Shown: piece by piece, positions 1 to 7,332 of the stretch | Layout of the letters: every line of letters starts with the position of its first letter | Numbering within the stretch: position 1 is the stretch's first letter | IMG/VR virus record: IMGVR_UViG_3300033143_004027 | Span: 1-59,081 of that record | DNA from: a virus | Length of the DNA stretch: 59,081 bases | Direction: 5' to 3' (one strand) | Notes under the pieces: generated by a model | What the model saw: the letters and a program-made list of their open reading frames with translations, nothing else | Databases searched by the model: none | What the model was told of the DNA's origin: nothing | Made by a program: the position numbers and the translations under genes

Positions 1-583
1 CCCTGGGGTGTACCTCCTCTCCATCTACGTCTTTCTCTACCTCTACCTCTACTTCTTGGTGTACCCTTGGGGTGTACCCTATTGGGTCTACCCTATTGGG
101 TCTACCCCTGGGGTCTACCCTATTGGGTGTACCCTTGGGGTGTACCTCCAGGCCGTATCTATCTGGCGAGTGCATCGGGTGGGGGTGCTCGGCCAGAAAC
201 TCATCAAGCGAGGTGGGGTGGTTGACAGCCCAGTCGGGAGGCGCCGGAACTTTTGACCTGCCAACCATACCCCACTTCGTAGACTGATATTCAAAATGAT
301 TACATATTACCAGATAGTGTTCACCATCGACCTCGTAGCGTTCAATTAGATTATGCTCCTCCAGCAGAGCCAGCGCGGCCTCAAACTCGGTTTCGCCCTC
401 CGTTGCCAATGGGAATGTCTTTAGGCGTATCGCCCACGGGTCAGCAGCTAACCTACCATAATCATCGGCGGCAGCTATAATACGAAAGTATAGTTCACCG
501 GCGAAGTGCGATTGTGAACTGACCTTGCTGAAGTTTGCAGAGTTGATGATGCTGCGGTGCAACTTGACCCACGGCTTAGGCAT
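1..583 (-). CDS. Replication initiator (DnaD/O-like), N-terminal part, cut by the window end
   Basis: The start is ATG at 581-583 and the frame stays open to base 1. The first ~120 residues (MPKPWVKLHRSI..., then DDYGRLAADPWA, LLEEHNLIERY, YLVICNHFEYQ) match the winged-helix N-terminus of phage replisome organisers, which bind the origin and load helicase. The rest is a low-complexity linker encoded by 13-14 bp repeats, including a Val-Glu run. Base 1 supplies the first base of a codon and 59081/59080 supply the other two, so the gene continues at the right end, ending at 58549. A consensus promoter lies just upstream and leaves a very short leader. Family known; origin role inferred. Confidence 0.75.
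   Translation of the reverse strand, partial: MPKPWVKLHRSIINSANFSKVSSQSHFAGELYFRIIAAADDYGRLAADPWAIRLKTFPLATEGETEFEAALALLEEHNLIERYEVDGEHYLVICNHFEYQSTKWGMVGRSKVPAPPDWAVNHPTSLDEFLAEHPHPMHSPDRYGLEVHPKGTPNRVDPRGRPNRVDPIGYTPRVHQEVEVEVEKDVDGEEVHPR
53..152. repeat. Iteron-like tandem repeats inside the initiator gene (left end)
   Basis: Seven units (58-70, 71-84, 85-98, 99-111, 112-125, 126-138, 139-149 partial) follow the pattern GGT(G/C)TACCC then CTTGG, CCTGG or TATTG, each 13 or 14 bp. They are direct, in frame, and sit in the linker of the initiator gene. Direct repeats in the middle of an initiator gene are the arrangement of the lambda O origin, so this is a candidate origin of replication. 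Confidence 0.7.
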
Positions 584-600
584 ATCATTTCACCAGTTTC

Positions 601-628
601 ATTATACACATTGTAGCACAAAAGTCAA
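601..628 (-). promoter_or_regulatory. Sigma-70 promoter of the replication operon
   Basis: On the minus strand TTGACT (623-628) is followed after 16 bases by a perfect TATAAT (601-606). The expected start of transcription is about ten bases before the initiator ATG at 583, so the leader is very short and lacks a good Shine-Dalgarno. Confidence 0.75.
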
Positions 629-642
629 GGCTGCGCCTCAAG

Positions 643-855
643 CTACTCAAACTCCTCCCGCAGCAGACACAGGATTACTTCGGCCTCAACACCACGTAAA
701 TTAGCCGGATAGTGTTCAAATTCATTCGCAAATAGCTCTATTCGTTGTTGCACAATCTCCAGCACGCGGGCAAGGGGGACGAGGTGCTCGCCGGTTGTGT
801 CTGTCGCATTGCCTCTTCGTATGTGGCCCTCTGTCGGCCCCCAGATTTCGCTCAT
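643..855 (-). CDS. Small early protein, unknown
   Basis: 70 residues starting MSEIWGPTEG, with a central helix rich in hydrophobic and acidic residues (VLEIVQQRIELFANEFE). A strong GAAAGGAG site precedes the ATG. It is the last gene of the long early operon. The stretch after its stop resembles the ends of the next two upstream genes (980, 1289). I do not recognise the family. Confidence 0.6.
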   Translation of the reverse strand: MSEIWGPTEGHIRRGNATDTTGEHLVPLARVLEIVQQRIELFANEFEHYPANLRGVEAEVILCLLREEFE

Positions 856-979
856 ATCCGTCTCCTTTCAGAATATGGCGCGGCCCGAGGAAGGGCACAT
901 TGCCCCTTTCGGCGCTATACAGTTTTCCCAGACTGGCGCTGGGTTTAGAGTTAACCGCCCCAGACCGCGCCATTTCAAG

Positions 980-1132
980 CTACTCGGCCAAGTGTTCTAA
1001 TTCGTATTTCAGGTTGCTATACATCTCCAGCGCATCCTCTTCTGTGAGCTTGCCTTTCCGTATTGCCTCGGTGATGATTAGCATAACAGCGAACTCGGCT
1101 GTTTCCAACAATATCTTCCTCTTTTCGCTCAT
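980..1132 (-). CDS. Small helical early protein, unknown
   Basis: 50 residues from the ATG at 1132 (MSEKRKILLETAEFAV), placed by a CTGAAAGGAGAC ribosome site. An in-frame upstream extension to 1171 only translates the conserved leader and is rejected. Amphipathic helices, no recognisable domain. The 855-980 gap before the next gene carries a leader nearly identical to the one in front of this gene. Confidence 0.55.
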   Translation of the reverse strand: MSEKRKILLETAEFAVMLIITEAIRKGKLTEEDALEMYSNLKYELEHLAE

Positions 1133-1288
1133 TCTGTCTCCTTTCAGAATATGACGCGGCCACGGCTGCACGGTTTTCAGGCCTTTTGCCTCGCGTATTC
1201 AGACGCTTAGCTGCTATTCACGCTTGTGGGAAATACCTCATACAAGTCGTGGCAGCCTCTGTAAACATACCGCAGGCCACGCCTCAAG

Positions 1289-1441
1289 CTACTCGCCCTC
1301 GTCTTCAAGTATTGTAAGTTCGTCTACGAGTACTGCAAGTGTTGCCTCTATTGCCCACAAAATTGTAGCGCAATCGGCGGTCGGGACTTCTTGTGCACTG
1401 CGTAGTCCAACAGCTTCTATGATGCGTTCTTTGGCAGTCAT
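1289..1441 (-). CDS. Small acidic early protein, unknown
   Basis: 50 residues starting MTAKERIIEAVGLR and ending in an acidic tail (LTILEDEGE). AAAGGAGATGGAG precedes the start; a second in-frame ATG two codons upstream overlaps the ribosome site and is less likely. The end of the gene (GAG TAG CTTGAGGCG) is shared with the genes at 643 and 980. Confidence 0.55.
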   Translation of the reverse strand: MTAKERIIEAVGLRSAQEVPTADCATILWAIEATLAVLVDELTILEDEGE

Positions 1442-1477
1442 CTCCATCTCCTTTCACAACAGAATATCGGGCCGCGC

Positions 1478-1669
1478 TTATTGTGTGTTGGCTATCGCAT
1501 TAACTATCTCTCGAGCAATCTTTCGAGCTTTTCGGGCATCGGCAGCCGACGAAAAGATGTAGCCATTGGCCGCTTCTACCACACCGTTTATCTCAAGTTC
1601 ATAATTGAGGTACTTATCCTCAATATGCCGTTTGGGAGCATCGGCGTTCCAAACAATATGAATTTCCAT
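1478..1669 (-). CDS. Small early protein, unknown
   Basis: 63 residues from ATG 1669 (MEIHIVWNADAPKRHIEDK), chosen for its GAAAGGAGATGG site. A beta-rich start is followed by a helix rich in Ala, Arg and Lys (SAADARKARKIAREI). No family recognised. It lies in the same operon as its neighbours, with a leader of the common type. Confidence 0.55.
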   Translation of the reverse strand: MEIHIVWNADAPKRHIEDKYLNYELEINGVVEAANGYIFSSAADARKARKIAREIVNAIANTQ

Positions 1670-1741
1670 TTTTCCATCTCCTTTCACAACAGTATCACCC
1701 TTGCGCTTGCTGCATCATTGCCCATACACAGTGCACTCCAG

Positions 1742-1993
1742 CTATTGTAAGATTGGTATGCTAGGTGGTTCCTCAATCTCGCCCGTGCCACGACAAAGGG
1801 GGCATATCTGGCGGACGGGATAGCAACCTGCGCCACCACACCTCGGGCAGATCTCGCTGTAACCTTCTACATCAAGGTCGCCAGTTTCGGGGTTCATTGC
1901 GGCTACTCGCCCATAACCCTCACAATACGAACAGGTCTCTTGATATTCCACTTCTCCACTGCCGCCACAGGTTGGGCATTCAATCATTTTCAT
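1742..1993 (-). CDS. DnaJ-type zinc-finger protein
   Basis: 83 residues carrying four CxxCxGxG-like motifs: CPTCGGSG, CSYCEGYG, CPRCGGAG and CPLCRGTG. These build the two zinc sites of the DnaJ central domain. There is no J domain or substrate-binding domain, so this is a free zinc-finger module, common in phages; a role in binding unfolded protein or nucleic acid is inference. TAGGAGAGG precedes the ATG. Confidence 0.8.
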   Translation of the reverse strand: MKMIECPTCGGSGEVEYQETCSYCEGYGRVAAMNPETGDLDVEGYSEICPRCGGAGCYPVRQICPLCRGTGEIEEPPSIPILQ

Positions 1994-2003
1994 AATGCCT
2001 CTC

Positions 2004-2669
2004 CTAAAATAGGTATATGTTCCTTACCCACGACTGGTCGCGCAGAGCCTTTGTTGGTGGTCGGTGCAGAAGGCACCTGTCAATCCAGACATCAGCGGGC
2101 TTGCGCTTGCTACTATAGGCTTCAGGGTGTTGGGCACGGTGCCGGTTCTTTCTACTGCCGGTATCAAACACTTGGCGTAACTCATACCCAGCAGGCAGGT
2201 CAATCAACACCCACGTCCCCCAGGGCTGGTCAAGCATAGCTGCTACCCGTGACGATACCTTGCGACCGCTGGCGGTCGTGTGATTGACACCTGGCTCTCC
2301 TGGCCAATAATTCGTAATCCAGGCCAGCTTCCTCGTCGGCGTCACGGTCAGCAGTTTCTTGTAGCCTTGCTGCTGCCAGGCTTCCAATTCGCCAAACTCA
2401 CCATTCAATGCCTTCTTCGCCACTTGACGACAGACAGCAATACTCGTAATTTCTTTACTTGTATCGCCGCCCTTTGTCAAGTCGGCGGGCAACTCAGCGG
2501 CATTGCAAGGAATTACTACTGTAAGTAAAAGGACAAGCCAGACTATAAATGCCAGAAATGCGATATGCTTCAATCGGGGAAGGTTGCGCCATAGTAGCCA
2601 CTGTATCCCACATACGAACGAAACAAGCACTATTACAAATACGGTAGTTCTTAGTATGGCTATAATCAT
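2004..2669 (-). CDS. Membrane-anchored 3D-domain (double-psi barrel) protein
   Basis: 221 residues. Two hydrophobic segments occupy the first ~50 residues (around FVIVLVSFVCGIQWLLW and FIVWLVLLLTVVI). The C-terminal part has the 3D-domain pattern: YWPGEPGVNHTTASG, a DQPWGTWVLIDL stretch, QVFDTGS and DVWID, which supply the conserved aspartates. Such domains occur in MltA-like and RlpA-like peptidoglycan enzymes. The placement suggests a wall-acting enzyme tethered to the membrane, but it lies in the early operon, away from the lysis genes at 12-13.5 kb. The ATG at 2669 overlaps the upstream stop (TGATG). Confidence 0.65.
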   Translation of the reverse strand: MIIAILRTTVFVIVLVSFVCGIQWLLWRNLPRLKHIAFLAFIVWLVLLLTVVIPCNAAELPADLTKGGDTSKEITSIAVCRQVAKKALNGEFGELEAWQQQGYKKLLTVTPTRKLAWITNYWPGEPGVNHTTASGRKVSSRVAAMLDQPWGTWVLIDLPAGYELRQVFDTGSRKNRHRAQHPEAYSSKRKPADVWIDRCLLHRPPTKALRDQSWVRNIYLF

Positions 2670-2863
2670 CACCGCGTCCTTTCATCGGCAGCTACTCTAT
2701 CAAGCGGCCCACTGTACGGCCAATCTGGTTGCCAAACATCATAAGGCCTTGGGTATTTTACGAGGCCACATTTCCTGCAATAAACGATTACCTCAAGCGG
2801 ATTGCCTATCTGACGCCGAGATACCCATTCGTGGTCGCAGATAGCCTGTTCGTAAGTCGGCAT
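2669..2863 (-). CDS. Small zinc-binding protein
   Basis: 64 residues with one CRKCG pair and an upstream Cys-Asp-His (ICDHEW) that could complete a zinc site. It ends in DERTR because the ribosome site of the next gene (GAAAGGACGCG) is part of its last codons. Function unknown. Confidence 0.55.
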   Translation of the reverse strand: MPTYEQAICDHEWVSRRQIGNPLEVIVYCRKCGLVKYPRPYDVWQPDWPYSGPLDRVAADERTR

Positions 2864-3150
2864 TATTCTGTCCTTTCTTCGGCAGGGTAATCGGGAGTCT
2901 CATCGTTGGCCTCATTCCTTGACACCTTATCTGTAGTAGCATCATAAATATAAGGGCAGATTCTACATCGACAGGTTGCTTTCTCGATTAGCGTTTCACA
3001 ATGAATCATTTCCCGATTACCCCAATCTATCGACATATCAGTATTGTCTATTGGGGTTGTAACATTATAGACTTCCAACGCTTCGATTTTAACCTCATAT
3101 CCACACTGGTCGCATATCAATGCTCTAGGACTCTGCCAAGCCATCATCAT
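2863..3150 (-). CDS. Cysteine-rich early protein, unknown
   Basis: 95 residues starting MMMAWQSPRALICDQCG. A CDQC pair near the start and a CRCRIC cluster near residue 65 probably bind zinc. It ends in EERTE, again because the next ribosome site is embedded in the coding end. GAAAGGACGCG precedes the start. Confidence 0.55.
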   Translation of the reverse strand: MMMAWQSPRALICDQCGYEVKIEALEVYNVTTPIDNTDMSIDWGNREMIHCETLIEKATCRCRICPYIYDATTDKVSRNEANDETPDYPAEERTE

Positions 3151-3350
3151 CGCGTCCTTTCGGTATCGGATACTTTATGAAGCCGCGCCTTCGGCAGTAA
3201 ATGCACTGAAAGCATAGTGCTGAGTTCTGATAAGAACTGCTCGCGCTCGCTTCGTTTTACTGGTCTGTAGTAGCCGCACTTGCAACAATACAAGCCGCCG
3301 TCAGGGTGAACAATGAGGTAATGGTTACATTCTGGGCAATCTGGCTTCAT
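3147..3350 (-). CDS. Zinc-ribbon protein
   Basis: 67 residues. CPEC at residues 5-8 and CCKCG near residue 22 form a classic short zinc ribbon, followed by a basic helix. The tail is TERTR, overlapping the ribosome site of the next gene. It could bind nucleic acid; no specific role can be assigned. Confidence 0.6.
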   Translation of the reverse strand: MKPDCPECNHYLIVHPDGGLYCCKCGYYRPVKRSEREQFLSELSTMLSVHLLPKARLHKVSDTERTR

Positions 3351-3373
3351 CGTCCCGTCCTTTCTGCGGCAGG

Positions 3374-3667
3374 CTAAGAAGGAGGCTCATCAGCGGCATC
3401 CTCGCGAGTATGGATTAGCCAACGCAATTGCTCGACATCATATATGCCCCCGTCTTCCCCTTCGGTATGTATCTCATAAAGGTTTAGTAGGCGTACAGCA
3501 AGCACAAGCATCTCCTCCAACTCGGCAACGCGGTCGCGGATGGCCTGTAGCTCATCTCTCGTTATCCAGGTGGAAGGGACACTGTGCCCTAATTGCTTGG
3601 AGGAGAAAGGCCCTCGTGGGTAGCATTGAGCTATTTTCTCGTCTAATAGTCTAATCAGCTTGTTCAC
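3374..3667 (-). CDS. Small early protein, coiled-coil, unknown
   Basis: 97 residues from GTG at 3667 (NKLIRLLDEKIAQ), chosen because GCGAGGAGG lies six bases upstream; an ATG further up has no ribosome site. A leucine-rich helical stretch (ELEEMLVLAVRLLNLYEI) lies in the middle. It overlaps the upstream gene by 17 bases. Confidence 0.5.
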   Translation of the reverse strand: MNKLIRLLDEKIAQCYPRGPFSSKQLGHSVPSTWITRDELQAIRDRVAELEEMLVLAVRLLNLYEIHTEGEDGGIYDVEQLRWLIHTREDAADEPPS

Positions 3668-3926
3668 GCTCGGCCTCCTCGCGGGCTTCATATTGCTCTC
3701 TAATCTCATCTTCACTCATTGCCCTGTCAGATAGTACAATATCACTAATTGTTCCCTGCATTGTTTGGCAATTAACTAGTGCTACATATACCTCGTGGTA
3801 TTCATCCTTGAGTTTGGCAATGATGCGCTCCAGCTTGTCAGCGCGGTCGGCCCACATATCGAGCAGAGGTTTGCTTATCACCCCGCCCTTTGTGGCTCGT
3901 ATCCATTCACTCAGAGTCCCGTACAT
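3651..3926 (-). CDS. Small early protein, coiled-coil, unknown
   Basis: 91 residues from ATG 3926 (MYGTLSEWIRATKGG), placed by AGGAGGAGGCAG. A longer in-frame reading to 4070 runs back through the upstream gene and is rejected. The C-terminus is a charged Glu/Arg helix (IREQYEAREEAEREQ). Confidence 0.5.
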   Translation of the reverse strand: MYGTLSEWIRATKGGVISKPLLDMWADRADKLERIIAKLKDEYHEVYVALVNCQTMQGTISDIVLSDRAMSEDEIREQYEAREEAEREQAD

Positions 3927-4302
3927 CTGCCTCCTCCTTCGCCGACCCGTCCAGCAGAGCGATGATTTGTGTAATGCGGTTGCGGTCTGGCAGAGATAAG
4001 CGGTATTGTTCTGGGCGTGGGGCAAGTTGGTCTCGCGAGTCAATACAATAAGGCTGGGCGAGGTGCTCATCCCGCAGATAGGTCAACATACCAATCGCCG
4101 CGTCCCGCGCCCGTGCCATCTGGGCATAATCTTGGCGGAGAAGGTCGGTGGTCAGTTGCAATATCTGGCGGGCATTGCGGAGCTTGTCGCGCTCAAACTC
4201 CATCATCTCGTTCTTATTGTAGGCTAACGCCCTATCTGCCATCGCCAGCATCCCGTCAACCTTATCCAGCTTCTCAATATGGTCTTGCATCTGCTCATTC
4301 AT
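3907..4302 (-). CDS. Helical early protein, unknown
   Basis: 131 residues, almost wholly helical in character, with a long charged N-terminal half (HIEKLDKVDGMLAMADRALA). GGAGGCCACCA precedes the ATG, identical to the site of the next upstream gene. No domain recognised. Confidence 0.5.
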   Translation of the reverse strand: MNEQMQDHIEKLDKVDGMLAMADRALAYNKNEMMEFERDKLRNARQILQLTTDLLRQDYAQMARARDAAIGMLTYLRDEHLAQPYCIDSRDQLAPRPEQYRLSLPDRNRITQIIALLDGSAKEEADVRDSE

Positions 4303-4582
4303 TGGTGGCCTCCGCTTCTGGAATAGATATTGTGCTGCCGTCTTGTCGGCAAAGAGTATTGCAGTTATGACAAAAGACCTCTACCCGCCCCTCCTCTTTG
4401 CCGCGCTCAAACCATAACGCCGGATACCCCAACCACGCCCACTTCCTACGACAATACCGCCACCGCCCACAGTCGCAAGTTGCCTCTGCTTCTCTATCGC
4501 GGCGATAGTCTGTTTCTAGCATTGACAGCCTTCCCGCCATATTGTCTACTTGGTCAATCAATTCCTTCTGCCACTTCTTCAT
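4295..4582 (-). CDS. Cysteine-rich early protein
   Basis: 95 residues: an N-terminal helix, then CDCGRWRYC and CHNCNTLC clusters able to form a zinc site. It overlaps the nuclease gene at 4554 and carries the same GGAGGCCACCA leader as its downstream neighbour. Function unknown. Confidence 0.5.
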   Translation of the reverse strand: MKKWQKELIDQVDNMAGRLSMLETDYRRDREAEATCDCGRWRYCRRKWAWLGYPALWFERGKEEGRVEVFCHNCNTLCRQDGSTISIPEAEATNE

Positions 4583-5747
4583 TGGTGGCCTCCTTGATAA
4601 TTCCGAGTTTTGGTTTTGCTTTCTTCTCTATCAGGTGCGAAAACATTCTGTCAATCAATTCGGGTTCCCGCTCACCGCTCAGTGGCCTGGCTTTCGCGGC
4701 GGCCTTCTTGATTTTGGCATTGTCAAACTTAAGCAGGCCTTGCTCCATTGCCTGATAAGCAAGTTCTTCGTAGGGTTCGTCTGATATTAGTGCCTCCAGA
4801 AGCTCTATGTCGGCCATTGGGTTTGACCGGCGGCTCGGCAACTGGTACTCAACCTCGCCGTGGGGGTAATGCCAGCCCCACTGACCGCTTTCTGTATCTA
4901 TTGGCCCCCTAAGCTCACAATCTTCCTGCAATTGCGCCCGCAGCCGCTTGTAGGCCGCCTGGTGGTATTCATACGCGCCTATCATATCCAGTCTATCGGC
5001 ATTCGTCTTCAACTGGTCAATTGGGCGTATCCTGCGGTCGCGGTACGGACAAACCGTGGTGAGGAATGGACAGAAGTTGCAGTGGCTCCCAGGCTTCGCG
5101 GGGAACCTTGTAGCCGACTTGACCTGCTCAACCAATAGCTCTAACCAATCCCAGCTCAAATCCTTCGGGCCGACATACCACTCGACGAGGTTCTCTTCGT
5201 AAACAGGATTGATTTCTGGGTAAAGTAATTGCAGCCGAAACTTGGCATCGGGTTCGCCGACGACTTCCCGCCAGGCCAAGGCATAGGCAAGCAACTGATG
5301 CGACGGTCGGTCCGTGTCGGCGGCAACGAACCCGCTCTTGTAATCAAGGATTATCCAGCGCTTGGTAACGGGGTCATATTGCACCAGGTCAATCTTGCCA
5401 TTGAATATATCACCGCCTGGCATATCAACCTCAAACCACCGCTCAACCGACTCGTCAGCATAGACTAAATCGTGACGGAAGGTTAGTGCGTCGGCCAACC
5501 ATTCTAAGACTCGTTGCAAACGCGGGTCATCTTCACCAGCGGCCATTGCCATTGCATAATCGTGGTCGCGGCTGACCTTGTTTCGGTAGCAGTGTAGCGT
5601 ATATTGCTCAATTGCTTCGTGCAGTCGGCTGCCAAACTCAAAGCCAGGGACAATCTCTTCGGGTTTCTCAAGGATGTACTTAAACTCAAAGGCGGCGGGG
5701 CATTGTCTGAACATTCGCAGGCGGCTGAATGAGAACGTGTTAGTCAT
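4554..5747 (-). CDS. Cas4/RecB-like PD-(D/E)XK exonuclease with Fe-S cysteines
   Basis: 397 residues. The start FSFSRLRMFRQCPAAFEFKY is the signature of the RecB/AddB/Cas4 nuclease superfamily. GKIDLV followed by WIILDYKSG gives the catalytic Asp and Asp-x-Lys. CNFCPFLTTVCPYR near residue 220, together with Cys16, fits the four-cysteine 4Fe-4S cluster of Cas4 and AddB. A C-terminal extension of ~150 helical residues is unusual. Four genes away in the same operon sits RecT, so an exonuclease plus annealing-protein pair for recombination is likely. Confidence 0.8.
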   Translation of the reverse strand: MTNTFSFSRLRMFRQCPAAFEFKYILEKPEEIVPGFEFGSRLHEAIEQYTLHCYRNKVSRDHDYAMAMAAGEDDPRLQRVLEWLADALTFRHDLVYADESVERWFEVDMPGGDIFNGKIDLVQYDPVTKRWIILDYKSGFVAADTDRPSHQLLAYALAWREVVGEPDAKFRLQLLYPEINPVYEENLVEWYVGPKDLSWDWLELLVEQVKSATRFPAKPGSHCNFCPFLTTVCPYRDRRIRPIDQLKTNADRLDMIGAYEYHQAAYKRLRAQLQEDCELRGPIDTESGQWGWHYPHGEVEYQLPSRRSNPMADIELLEALISDEPYEELAYQAMEQGLLKFDNAKIKKAAAKARPLSGEREPELIDRMFSHLIEKKAKPKLGIIKEATNEEVAEGID

Positions 5748-5947
5748 TGTGACCTCTTCTTAACCCAGCGATTGGTTAGCATATGGTAGCCAAGGAAAAG
5801 CCACATACATTGTGCCCAAGTTAATGCGGGCAGGCCGAGGCCGTCTTGAATGGCGGCCCAAGCCCACCATAGTACCAATGTGCGCAGGACAAATATAAGG
5901 ATGGCGGCAATAAACTCAGCTATTGTGTCTTTGATCTTGTTGCTCAC
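5744..5947 (-). CDS. Small membrane protein, unknown
   Basis: 67 residues from GTG 5947 (SNKIKDTIAEFIAAILIF), preceded by GGAGGGCGACGAGG. Two hydrophobic segments (AAILIFVLRTLVLWWAWAA and MWLFLGYHML) make it a likely inner-membrane protein. It overlaps the preceding gene by 32 bases. Confidence 0.5.
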   Translation of the reverse strand: MSNKIKDTIAEFIAAILIFVLRTLVLWWAWAAIQDGLGLPALTWAQCMWLFLGYHMLTNRWVKKRSQ

Positions 5948-6176
5948 CCTCGTCGCCCTCCTTAAACCAATCACGGATTCGTCTGATTATGAGCGTGGCC
6001 TCGCGATGCCGGTGCATTGCAAGCTCGCCAGGATTGTAATGGTCAAGTGCGCGCAGAGTATCAATCCGCTCCCCAATGAGATGTTCAACGATTTCTAGAG
6101 GCACCCAAAGCTCCCCGTCCGGCACCGCCCCAATATCCCATAGTCTTACAGAAAAGACACGGCCGACCATATCCAT
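5916..6176 (-). CDS. Small early protein, unknown
   Basis: 86 residues starting MDMVGRVFSVRLWDIG, beta-like in the first half and helical, His/Arg-rich in the second. It is adjacent to recT with a one-base stop/start overlap. No family recognised. Confidence 0.5.
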   Translation of the reverse strand: MDMVGRVFSVRLWDIGAVPDGELWVPLEIVEHLIGERIDTLRALDHYNPGELAMHRHREATLIIRRIRDWFKEGDEGEQQDQRHNS

Positions 6177-7003
6177 TACTCATCGCCCCCCAAGTCCAAT
6201 CGTTCTATACTGCCTTTGGGCGGTTGGTCGTATTCGTCTGGCTGGCTATCCTCCAGTGCATCAACTTGTTCCTGCCACTCGGCCAGCAGATTGCCAATAT
6301 GCTCCGGCCCCGCCTTGTTAATTTCGGTTCGTATCTTGGCAGCCGAATAGCCAAGCAGGTCACCAAGTTCATTGGCTTCGGCAATCAGGTCTTCGCCAAT
6401 CCCGGGGGCCGCCTCCTCACCGTCTTCAATTTCCATCTCAACTGACGGAACAAAGACGGCACCGTTCTCGCTAACCTCTACTGGCGCACCCAATTCCTCG
6501 GGCAAGTATAGCCCACCGATAACATCAGGGAAGACAATACGGGCACAAGCTGCTATTGCCCGCCACCTGCACATAATTCGCGGGTAGCCCTGCCAGGGCC
6601 CCTTCGTCAGCAGGCCGGCAGTAGTGGCGTCTTTCATTGTGAAGACCTCACGGTGAGTTACATCTATGTCCGACCGGTGCATTGTCACCGCCCAGCCCTG
6701 CTTGTCTGGCTCTTCCGCGCGGATAGCCTCAAACTCAATTCCCGCGCATTTACCGGAGTTGTATATTAGCCCCAGCATTGCCTCGCCTTCCAGCGTTACT
6801 CGCCCGTTGACTACATACATACTGGCAAGGGCCTCCGTCGGCGGGATGCCCAGCTCGTGCCCCTTCTGCATCACAAGGATGACCTGCTCGGTAGTCATAC
6901 CCTTCGGAACGAGTTTGGCTTCTATCACCATATCGGCCAACTTCTGTTTCGCGGCCAATGCCTCGTCAGTCGTATACGCCTGCAACTTCTCACTCTCGCT
7001 CAT
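6176..7003 (-). CDS. recT: RecT-family single-strand annealing protein
   Basis: 275 residues from ATG 7003, preceded by CGGGAGG; an in-frame extension to 7051 covers the leader. Family signatures: QKGHELGIPPTEALASMYVV, GEAMLGLIYNSG, FTMKDATTAGL, WQGYPRIMCRWRAIA and FPDVIGGLYLPEEL. RecT anneals complementary single strands, normally with a partner exonuclease; the Cas4/RecB-like gene at 4554 is the likely partner. A promoter of the recurrent phage type (7041..7068) precedes it. Confidence 0.88.
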   Translation of the reverse strand: MSESEKLQAYTTDEALAAKQKLADMVIEAKLVPKGMTTEQVILVMQKGHELGIPPTEALASMYVVNGRVTLEGEAMLGLIYNSGKCAGIEFEAIRAEEPDKQGWAVTMHRSDIDVTHREVFTMKDATTAGLLTKGPWQGYPRIMCRWRAIAACARIVFPDVIGGLYLPEELGAPVEVSENGAVFVPSVEMEIEDGEEAAPGIGEDLIAEANELGDLLGYSAAKIRTEINKAGPEHIGNLLAEWQEQVDALEDSQPDEYDQPPKGSIERLDLGGDE

Positions 7004-7040
7004 CTTGATTGCCTCCCTCCCGTTTAATGTCCTCAACAAA

Positions 7041-7068
7041 AGTATACCCAACCAGCGGGCAACTAAAC
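7041..7068 (-). promoter_or_regulatory. Recurrent phage promoter motif, copy A (recT)
   Basis: GTTTAG, 16 bases ending in GGG, TATACT. It lies ~40 bases upstream of the recT start. One of eight intergenic copies. Confidence 0.6.
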
Positions 7069-7332
7069 CTACTCCCGCGACTCATCCATCAACGTCTTCT
7101 TGGTTACTTGTGGGCCTGGGCTATTGGCCTGTTGCATAACCCGATTGATTTCGCCGACCACCAAACTGTGATAGTAGTCAGCCCTTCGCCGGTCCTTGCT
7201 CGCCACCATCATCAGCGACATAATCAGGGCTATAGCAATAAGCCAAGTAATGACAGCCAGGACTATCACCCAGCCCGAAATCACGAATGGGCCTGCGGGC
7301 AACACGGATTGTAGCCATTCTACGGGGTTCAT
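7069..7332 (-). CDS. Small membrane protein, unknown
   Basis: 87 residues with one long hydrophobic stretch (residues ~18-45, FVISGWVIVLAVITWLIAIA) and a charged C-terminal helix. The promoter for recT starts just at its stop. It might be a membrane accessory such as a holin-like or superinfection-exclusion peptide; nothing in the sequence decides. Confidence 0.5.
   Translation of the reverse strand: MNPVEWLQSVLPAGPFVISGWVIVLAVITWLIAIALIMSLMMVASKDRRRADYYHSLVVGEINRVMQQANSPGPQVTKKTLMDESRE

Noticed and set aside
53-152. CRISPR-like repeats
   Set aside because: The 13-14 bp units are contiguous, without unique spacers, and lie in a coding frame.
722-973. Minus-strand frame of 83 codons overlapping the gene at 643
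   Set aside because: It mainly translates the conserved leader with its ribosome site; the 643..855 frame has the correct start signal.
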